5,386 nucleotides of DNA, from contig JABMQG010000334.1 in NCBI GenBank assembly GCA_013203365.1, positions 1 through 5,386 of the forward strand, given 5' to 3'. Numbering within the stretch: the first letter of the stretch is position 1; each line of letters starts with the position of its first letter. The position numbers were made by a program, and so were the translations under genes. The notes below the pieces were generated by a model. It was not told the origin of the DNA. It ran no database searches and worked only from the letters and a program-made list of their open reading frames with translations. Source of the DNA: Planctomycetota bacterium (GTDB lineage: Bacteria > Planctomycetota > Phycisphaerae > SM23-33 > FEN-1343). This document shows positions 1-3,855 of the stretch, piece by piece.

Positions 1-789
1 GGGCATATACATTCCAGGATCGTTTATATGGTGTCCGCCTTGACGATAAGTATTTGCTTCGATGAACACAGGGCCTTTTCCGCGTCGGCATTGTACAACG
101 GCGTCCAGCGTCCTCTCATAAACCGCCAGAACATCATTTCCATCCACAGATGAAGCAGTTACAAGGTACCCCTCGGCGCGTTTGTAGATGTCCGAGGTCC
201 GGCTGGTATGTTCTATGGGAGTGGAAACGGCATAATGATTGTTCTCTGCCACAAAGATGACGGGAAGGTCCCATATGGCTGCAAGATTCAGGGATTCGGC
301 AAAGACGCCGTTGTTCGAAGCGCCGTCAGAAAAGAAAATTACTGCCACCTGCTCGCTTCCCCGCACCTTTATGCCCAGCGCGGCGCCCACGCCTATCGGC
401 AAGCCCCCTCCGACAATGCCGTTTGCGCCAAGGTTACCCGTTGTGGCATCGGCGATATGCATTGAGCCGCCGCGCCCTTTGCAGTAGCCGTCCGGCTTGC
501 CGCAAACCTCGGCCATCATGTAGCGGATGTCCGCGCCTTTGGCAATACAGTGCCCGTGGCCCCTGTGAGTGCTTACAATATAGTCATCTTTGCGGAGTGC
601 CGCGCAGACCCCTGTGGCAATAGCTTCCTCTCCTGAATACGGGTGCAAATAGCCGCGAATGAGTCCCCGGCGATACAGAGCCTTACACTGATTCTCAAAC
701 GCCCGTATTCGGTAGATGGTCCCATATAAGGCTTTCAGAAATTCCTTTGGATACATGGCAGTTATTCTTGGCTGTAACCAATCCTTCAT
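1..789 (-). CDS. pdhA: 2-oxo acid dehydrogenase E1 component, alpha subunit (pyruvate/acetoin dehydrogenase type), 3' end missing
   Basis: An open frame of 263 codons runs from ATG at 789 off the left edge of the window; about 60 C-terminal residues are missing if the family length of ~320-330 applies. This family uses thiamine diphosphate to decarboxylate a 2-oxo acid (or cleave acetoin) and passes the acyl group to an E2 lipoyl protein; the cytoplasmic enzyme is an alpha2beta2 E1 with a separate beta subunit. Visible motifs: STHRGHGH (73-80), GRGGSMH (105-111), NGIVGGGLPIGVGAALG (123-139), the diphosphate/Mg motif SDGASNNG (154-161) ending in ENN (182-184), and TYRQGGHHINDP (247-258). The first Gly of the usual GDG is Ser here; the metal-binding Asp155 and Asn183/184 remain. 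The start is uncertain: ATG at 789 has only a weak AGG 13 bases upstream, and Met12 (756) matches the family N-terminus about as well. It lies 21 bases after the regulator gene, presumably co-transcribed. The beta subunit would be expected just beyond position 1. Substrate (pyruvate, acetoin or branched-chain acid) cannot be told; the symbol is by family only. Confidence 0.9.
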   Translation of the reverse strand, partial: MKDWLQPRITAMYPKEFLKALYGTIYRIRAFENQCKALYRRGLIRGYLHPYSGEEAIATGVCAALRKDDYIVSTHRGHGHCIAKGADIRYMMAEVCGKPDGYCKGRGGSMHIADATTGNLGANGIVGGGLPIGVGAALGIKVRGSEQVAVIFFSDGASNNGVFAESLNLAAIWDLPVIFVAENNHYAVSTPIEHTSRTSDIYKRAEGYLVTASSVDGNDVLAVYERTLDAVVQCRRGKGPVFIEANTYRQGGHHINDPGMYMP

Positions 790-810
790 TAATAAACTTG
801 AACCTGGGAG

Positions 811-1533
811 CTAGGTCGCCCTTATCACGAACTGATATTGGTCGCCCCTATACAGGGAGTCTTCCATATCAAGAATCAATTCCTTCCCGCACAGGGTAAT
901 ACCCTCCACTCGAAAGGCCGGAATAGTTTCCTTGAGGTCGAAGAATTCCGGCAAACCTGGCCCGAGCTTCACGACACTCAATTTCTGCTCAATCTCTGTG
1001 AGTTGCAATCCGTAGTCGTTTGCATAGAGGCCATACAGAGAACCTTCCAGATTCTTCCGGTCGATTTCGGGGCAAAACGTCATTGATATGTATCGCACCT
1101 CAAGCATCATCGGCAGGTCGTCAGCGAACCGCAGCCGGTGAATCTTTAGAAGGGGCCCCTTCAATGTGTACCTCCGGCCTAGGATGTCACAAGACTGGTC
1201 CATTTGAAGAATCCTGCTGTCAAGAACCTTGGTCGAGGGCCTACGACCTGCATGAAGCATGTTTCTAGTGAAACTAAGGATCTTGTTTGCGGGGCGATCC
1301 ACTTTGTTGTCGCGAACGAAGGTTCCCTTGCCCTTTATCTTCGTAGCCCATCCCGTGCGTTCGATCTCCTGGAGCGCCTTTCTTGCAGTAGTATTGCTGA
1401 CTCCATATTGGTGGATAATCTCGTTTTCCGACAATATTCTGCCCCCCAGAGCAAGCTTGCCCTGTTGGATTTCTCGAATGATGCCGGTGGCAATCTGGTA
1501 GTATTTTGGAATTACTTGATTTATATCGGCCAT
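811..1533 (-). CDS. GntR-family transcriptional regulator with UTRA (HutC/FarR-type) ligand-binding domain
   Basis: A 240-residue protein, the normal length for HutC-subfamily GntR regulators. Residues ~8-75 form the winged helix-turn-helix: SENEIIHQYGVSNTTARKAL (35-54) is the helix-turn-helix core, and GKGTFV (68-73) is the wing. The usual LPSE before the second helix reads ILSE here. Residues ~85-237 fit a UTRA domain, with LLKIHRLRFADDLPMMLEVRYI (hydrophobic core strand pair, 128-149) and PAFRVEGITLCGKELI (205-220). Such proteins are dimeric cytoplasmic DNA-binding factors, usually repressors released by a small metabolite. The ATG at 1533 follows GGAGAGG at 1538-1544, a good ribosome binding site. 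The gene leads what looks like a two-gene (or longer) operon with the E1 alpha gene 21 bases downstream, so it probably regulates that enzyme and itself. The ligand is unknown. The family call is firm; the regulon is inference. Confidence 0.95.
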   Translation of the reverse strand: MADINQVIPKYYQIATGIIREIQQGKLALGGRILSENEIIHQYGVSNTTARKALQEIERTGWATKIKGKGTFVRDNKVDRPANKILSFTRNMLHAGRRPSTKVLDSRILQMDQSCDILGRRYTLKGPLLKIHRLRFADDLPMMLEVRYISMTFCPEIDRKNLEGSLYGLYANDYGLQLTEIEQKLSVVKLGPGLPEFFDLKETIPAFRVEGITLCGKELILDMEDSLYRGDQYQFVIRAT

Positions 1534-1537
1534 AGGA

Positions 1538-1544
1538 CCTCTCC
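1538..1544 (-). promoter_or_regulatory. Ribosome binding site of the GntR-family regulator
   Basis: GGAGAGG on the minus strand, 4 bases before ATG 1533 (7 bases if the GGAG core is used). It is the strongest Shine-Dalgarno match near this gene and fixes the start. Confidence 0.75.
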
Positions 1545-1550
1545 GATCAT

Positions 1551-1565
1551 CCTAACGCACTAAGG
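1551..1565 (-). promoter_or_regulatory. 15-base near-palindrome, candidate operator, copy 1
   Basis: On the minus strand it reads CCTTAGTGCGTTAGG, symmetric at four of five positions in each arm around a 5-base centre. It lies between the proximal -10 box and the ribosome binding site. A copy with 12 of 15 identical bases, in opposite orientation, occurs at 1731-1745. Binding by the adjacent regulator is inference. Confidence 0.35.
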
Positions 1566-1568
1566 TAT

Positions 1569-1596
1569 AAAATAGCAGGGCAGGAAAAATTGTCAA
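1569..1596 (-). promoter_or_regulatory. Candidate sigma-70 promoter for the regulator/E1 operon (proximal)
   Basis: A perfect -35 box TTGACA (1596-1591) is followed after 16 bases by TATTTT (1574-1569, four of six consensus bases). Transcription would start near 1562, giving a leader of about 30 bases that contains the ribosome binding site. The surrounding DNA is AT-rich. This is pattern matching only. Confidence 0.55.
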
Positions 1597-1641
1597 GAAG
1601 AATTAAGCCGAGTGTAATTGAAAAAGGCTGTACTAGGATAT

Positions 1642-1652
1642 GTTATCATAAC
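1642..1652. promoter_or_regulatory. Dyad GTTATCATAAC, candidate regulator-binding site
   Basis: A perfect inverted repeat of 5 bases around a central C (GTTAT-C-ATAAC). It sits between the two candidate promoters of the GntR-family gene, just downstream of the distal -10 box. Short AT-rich dyads of this size are typical GntR operators, but the match is short enough to be chance in AT-rich DNA. Confidence 0.3.
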
Positions 1653-1669
1653 TATCTGGCATAAATAAT

Positions 1670-1697
1670 ATTATAGCAGCAAGGTCAAGATGTCCAA
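1670..1697 (-). promoter_or_regulatory. Candidate sigma-70 promoter for the regulator/E1 operon (distal)
   Basis: A perfect -10 box TATAAT (1675-1670) sits 16 bases after TTGGAC (1697-1692), a poor -35 (three of six). The start would be near 1663, about 130 bases before the regulator ATG. The dyad at 1642-1652 would then lie at about +11 to +21, a usual place for a repressor site. Weaker overall than the proximal candidate. Confidence 0.35.
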
Positions 1698-1730
1698 TTC
1701 ATGAGTCCATTCTGATGTTACGCTATAAAT

Positions 1731-1745
1731 GCTTTGAGCGTTAGG
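1731..1745 (+). promoter_or_regulatory. 15-base near-palindrome, candidate operator, copy 2
   Basis: On the plus strand it reads GCTTTGAGCGTTAGG, matching copy 1 at 12 of 15 positions, including an unbroken GCGTTAGG. It lies upstream of both candidate promoters, 165 bases from copy 1. It could be a second operator for looping, or the two copies could be degenerate ends of a small element; no target duplication is visible. Confidence 0.3.
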
Positions 1746-1747
1746 TG

Positions 1748-1776
1748 TTTGAGTTTTTATTGTTTGGAAACTCAAA
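1748..1776. repeat. 9-base perfect inverted repeat (hairpin-forming)
   Basis: TTTGAGTTT (1748-1756) pairs with AAACTCAAA (1768-1776) around an 11-base centre. In a plus-strand transcript two G-U pairs and one A-U pair could extend the stem. No gene ends or starts here. Its role is unknown: operator, remnant terminator, or element end. Confidence 0.5.
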
Positions 1777-1825
1777 AGCGAGGTAAGATGCCGAAGAAAT
1801 GGCCTATGTGGTGTCTGAAAATAAT

Positions 1826-1847
1826 GTCCCATTTGATTCTGTGGGAC
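1826..1847 (-). terminator. Weak hairpin downstream of the lipoprotein gene, possible terminator
   Basis: GTCCCA and TGGGAC form a 6-base stem with a 10-base loop. Read on the minus strand it is followed by ATTATTTTC, a broken T-rich tail. It lies about 137 bases past the stop of the lipoprotein gene. The stem is short, so termination here is a guess. Confidence 0.25.
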
Positions 1848-1983
1848 TTAAGTGTTACCGAAAAAAACCTGTCCACCGGTCGGTTCCATATTGACAACAG
1901 CTTGTAGGTTCAAGGGTTATCTTCAACTCTTGGAAGTTTTTTCCAGTAGCACTTACGTTGCTTGCACAGATCAATGCCGCCAA

Positions 1984-3033
1984 CTACTCGATGGGCAACC
2001 GTATCTCTGTACCGTCCTCCGCGACAGCCTGGCCGCGACCCGCGATGTGACACAGTCCGGCCTTCGTCACCACGAACGCGAGGGCTTCGCCCTCGTCGGC
2101 TTTGACGGTGTATCCCGGAACGAAACCGGATACGCGGCCTGTGAACCGGTAGATTGAGCCCGGGGCGGCCGGGAGCACAGACAGCATCGCGCCCATCAGC
2201 CCTTCCTCGCCCCATCCCATGTACAGCTTCTCGTTCGGCAGAACCGTCTGCAGGAGAAACCCACCGTCGGGGCGTTCGGAGATCGTCAGCGCGCCCAGCA
2301 GGGCCCGCTTCTTCGGCACGGTTCTCGTCATGTGATTGCCCGTACCGGCCATGTGGCTCTTCGAAAGCAATCGGGGGCCGGACGTGGGTTTGGGATCCAG
2401 ACATTCGAACCCCGGAGCAATGAAGGTGGCCTGCCCGTTCGTCAAGATCGCCGCCTGCGCCAGCAGCCAGAGCACGGACTGCTGCTCCTCGGCCTCGTGC
2501 GAAGCGAGCGACGCCCCGTTGGCGACCTTCAGCGCGATGCCTCCCAGGTGTTCGGCCGAGTTGGCCTCGAAGGGCGGAGCGGACGTCGGATTGTCCGTGA
2601 CGAGACCGCCAATGGAGACATGGGTTGCCCCATCGGTACCCTTGCCTGAACTCATGTAGCCAGTGCCAAGCACGTTGGGCTGCTCTTCGGAGTCGGATGG
2701 CTCAGCCTTGGGCGTCGCCGCGATTACCTGCTGGACGACGCGGTCGATGGACATTTCTCGGATGCGATTCAGCGCCACGTCCGCATGCGGGCCGGCCGGG
2801 TTCGCCTTGCGGTAGTCACAGTAGGCCTCGAGAGTGCCCTTGTCCTGGGCGATCGCCCAGGCCGGATCGCTAGCAGTCTTGCTTTGCCCCCTCTCGCTGT
2901 CGCCGCCACCATCGTCGGAGCAGCCCAACGGCATGCCGGCGAACAGACAAAGCAGTACCGCCAAGGCCGCAGTCAAACGCGTGGCCGCGTACGCAAGCCC
3001 AGGGGCGTCGTCCGTATGTCTCGTGATTTGCAT
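1984..3033 (-). CDS. Putative exported lipoprotein of unknown function
   Basis: A 349-residue protein that I do not recognise. The N-terminus has a basic stretch (Arg5, Arg19), a hydrophobic run at 20-37 (TAALAVLLCLFAGMPLG) and then Cys38, followed by a polar linker SDDGGGDSERG. This looks like a lipoprotein signal, but the lipobox PLGC is poor because Leu/Val is expected at -3; ordinary signal-peptidase cleavage or an anchor is possible. Residues ~59-93 (AWAIAQDKGTLEAYCDYRKA, then NPAGPHADVALNRI) match the short helical pattern Y-x-x-NP-x-GPH-x-x-A-x-x-R seen in many secreted proteins with TPR-like segments. Residues ~120-349 show alternating strands and Gly-rich turns with no motif I can name; Cys211 and Cys328 might pair in an oxidising compartment. 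ATG 3033 follows GGGAG at 3039-3043, spacing 5. Third codon positions are GC-rich, supporting coding. It appears monocistronic. Confidence 0.8.
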   Translation of the reverse strand: MQITRHTDDAPGLAYAATRLTAALAVLLCLFAGMPLGCSDDGGGDSERGQSKTASDPAWAIAQDKGTLEAYCDYRKANPAGPHADVALNRIREMSIDRVVQQVIAATPKAEPSDSEEQPNVLGTGYMSSGKGTDGATHVSIGGLVTDNPTSAPPFEANSAEHLGGIALKVANGASLASHEAEEQQSVLWLLAQAAILTNGQATFIAPGFECLDPKPTSGPRLLSKSHMAGTGNHMTRTVPKKRALLGALTISERPDGGFLLQTVLPNEKLYMGWGEEGLMGAMLSVLPAAPGSIYRFTGRVSGFVPGYTVKADEGEALAFVVTKAGLCHIAGRGQAVAEDGTEIRLPIE

Positions 3034-3038
3034 TGCAT

Positions 3039-3043
3039 CTCCC
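3039..3043 (-). promoter_or_regulatory. Ribosome binding site of the putative lipoprotein
   Basis: GGGAG on the minus strand, 5 bases before ATG 3033. It supports this start even though the signal peptide then has a rather long n-region of about 19 residues. Confidence 0.6.
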
Positions 3044-3251
3044 AGGTTCTTGGTCGTACATCACTGCCCAATGGAGCACGGATAGGAAACTTGATTCCCC
3101 ACGGGCGGGCCGGGGGGAAGGGCTAGGAAGAGGGGGCGCTCGGCGATTGCTTGATCCGCCGCGTCCGCCTTGTTCATCACCTGTAGCATGGTTTTGGCCC
3201 ATCTCGCAGATTAACCGTGGCCCGGAGACCGTCCCCGAACCGGTTAGAGAT

Positions 3252-3280
3252 AGTAGAACACCGGATCCCGGCTCGGTCAA
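3252..3280 (-). promoter_or_regulatory. Candidate promoter of the putative lipoprotein gene
   Basis: TTGACC (3280-3275) is followed after 17 bases by TCTACT (3257-3252; four of six consensus bases). The leader would be about 210 bases. The 3034-3307 stretch shows no frame with coding character and no other clear signal. Weak, by pattern only. Confidence 0.3.
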
Positions 3281-3307
3281 ACGGAATTCAGCGACGTAGT
3301 GGCTGAT

Positions 3308-3589
3308 TCAGGCATCCCAAGGCAGCTTGAGTTGCTCGCACGCCTCGCGCCGGGCGTGTTCGAGGAAGTCGGGGTCTACTTCGTAGGTGCCGCTGGCGAC
3401 GGCTTGGAGCATCGAGGAGCGGGCCCAGGATGGGACGGATGGCCGGACTGGGCCGCGCGGCGGCTGTTCCGAGACACCGAAAGTGCTTTGGCATCGGTGA
3501 CACCGACGGCATCGCCTCCCGCCGAGCCTCGCTTTCATGGCCCCGAAGCAGTGCCATTGCAGTGCCAAGCGAGGGCAAGCCGCGCTCAT
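3308..3589 (-). CDS. Small Cys-containing hypothetical protein, zinc-ribbon-like, with FlgM-like tail; possibly a fragment
   Basis: A 93-residue frame from ATG 3589, extendable to a GTG at 3631. Residues 5-40 carry Cys5, Cys14 and CRRCHRC (27-33) followed by QSTFGVSEQPP. The pattern G-R-R-x-x-C-x-x-C-x-x-x-F-x-V resembles the second knuckle and exit of small bacterial zinc ribbons, but the first knuckle is irregular. Residues ~60-90 (MLQAVASGTYEVDPDFLEHA, then RREACEQLKLPW) resemble the helix-GTYxVDP-helix found in the anti-sigma-28 factor FlgM. I see 33 of 40 codons with G or C at the third position over the last 40 codons, and about 70 % before that, which favours a real or recently lost gene. 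There is no good ribosome binding site, so it may be the 3' piece of a truncated gene. Function unknown. Confidence 0.4.
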   Translation of the reverse strand: MSAACPRLALQWHCFGAMKARLGGRRCRRCHRCQSTFGVSEQPPRGPVRPSVPSWARSSMLQAVASGTYEVDPDFLEHARREACEQLKLPWDA

Positions 3590-3593
3590 GTCG

Positions 3594-3615
3594 CGCTCAC
3601 GTGAGCGTTTTTTTT
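3594..3615 (+). terminator. Palindrome plus T-run, terminator-like, plus strand
   Basis: CGCTCACGTGAGCG (3594-3607) is a perfect 14-base palindrome followed at once by eight T (3608-3615). On the plus strand this is the layout of a Rho-independent terminator, although the hairpin would be short (CGCTC-ACGT-GAGCG). No plus-strand gene that it could serve is visible, so it may be left from a lost neighbour, or be a protein-binding palindrome. Confidence 0.4.
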
Positions 3616-3625
3616 GCACTGCAAA
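3613..3625. repeat. Dyad TTTGCA-C-TGCAAA
   Basis: A perfect 6-1-6 inverted repeat overlapping the end of the T-run. Its core GCACTGC is the inverse of GCAGTGC, which occurs twice nearby in the direct repeat GCAGTGCCA (3548-3556 and 3559-3567). Confidence 0.4.
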
Positions 3626-3664
3626 CGTCACGGGACGGGGTTGTCACCTGTGGTCCATTTGCGG

Positions 3665-3763
3665 CTATAGAGCTTTTTCGTGAGGGTAATCCACACCGGC
3701 GACGGCCTGGACATCGCCGAATCGCTTGGCCAGTCCACGGACCTCAATGATTGCCTCGGGCAT
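3665..3763 (-). pseudogene. N-terminal fragment of an ABC transporter ATP-binding protein
   Basis: A 32-codon frame from ATG 3763 begins MPEAIIEVRGLAKRFGDVQA and continues VAGVDY, the standard opening of ABC ATPases of the drug/lipid-export class: first beta strand, the L-x-K-x-F-G-D aromatic A-loop region, then the strand leading to Walker A. After Tyr26 the resemblance fades (PHEKAL) and a TAG ends the frame at 3665, before any Walker A (GxxGxGKT). Walker A, the signature LSGGQ and Walker B do not appear downstream in any minus-strand frame I read, so about 85-90 % of the domain is gone. GGGAG lies 12 bases before the ATG, slightly far. It sits about 90 bases past the catalase stop, beyond the hairpin there. 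This is a truncated remnant with no transporter activity expected. Confidence 0.65.
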
Positions 3764-3810
3764 GTGGGGCTGCTTCTCCCTTCTGTGTCTCAGCTGTGAC
3801 CCACGTACGC

Positions 3811-3840
3811 TAGCCGGGCCGCTAGTCAGCAGCCCGGCCA
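3811..3840 (-). terminator. Strong GC hairpin after the catalase gene, probable terminator
   Basis: On the minus strand GCCGGGC (3838-3832) pairs perfectly with GCCCGGC (3819-3813). Inside, a T-G wobble and GCT/AGC extend the stem to 11 pairs around the loop GACT. It starts 15 bases past the catalase stop codon. No T-run follows, so it is either an atypical intrinsic terminator or an mRNA 3'-end stabiliser. The placement argues that it belongs to the catalase transcript. Confidence 0.55.
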
Positions 3841-3855
3841 AGGCCTTCATGTGAT

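Larger units (their letters stand above)
1534..1983. other. AT-rich intergenic region holding the regulator-operon leader and several inverted repeats
   Basis: No convincing gene lies in these 450 bases. G+C is 35 % over 1561-1800 and about 43-45 % over 1801-1980, against 63 % in the line starting at 1981. The left half carries two candidate minus-strand promoters, an 11-base dyad and two copies of a 15-base motif, listed separately. The right half (about 1800-1975) has short inverted repeats and no long frame. The best short frame is ATG at 1788 on the plus strand, 38 codons ending at TAG 1902-1904, preceded by GAGG; it resembles nothing I know and is probably chance. The stretch may be a scar of an old insertion. 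Confidence 0.6.

Noticed and set aside
1551..1745. Miniature inverted-repeat transposable element bounded by the two 15-base motifs
   Set aside because: The repeats are imperfect (12/15), no target-site duplication flanks them, and the block contains sensible promoters for the downstream operon; kept only as an alternative.
1788..1904. Plus-strand 38-codon frame with GAGG before its ATG
   Set aside because: No recognisable product, opposite to all neighbours, and inside a compositionally odd non-coding stretch.
1910..2404. Minus-strand frame of 164 codons overlapping the end of the lipoprotein gene
   Set aside because: It is an Arg/Gly-rich out-of-frame reading of the lipoprotein gene, extended by chance into the AT-rich spacer.
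3288..3578. Second minus-strand frame of 96 codons over the small Cys-containing ORF
   Set aside because: Arg/Pro-rich translation typical of a shifted reading of GC-rich DNA; the other frame has FlgM-like and CxxC patterns.
3299..3604. Plus-strand 101-codon frame that ends inside the terminator-like palindrome
   Set aside because: Tempting because a plus-strand terminator follows it, but the GC-rich third positions belong to the minus-strand frame and the translation shows no family features.
3764..3850. N-terminal extension of the ABC ATPase fragment to ATG 3850
   Set aside because: The added sequence lies across the hairpin after the catalase gene, while the family N-terminus begins at the MPEAIIEV methionine.
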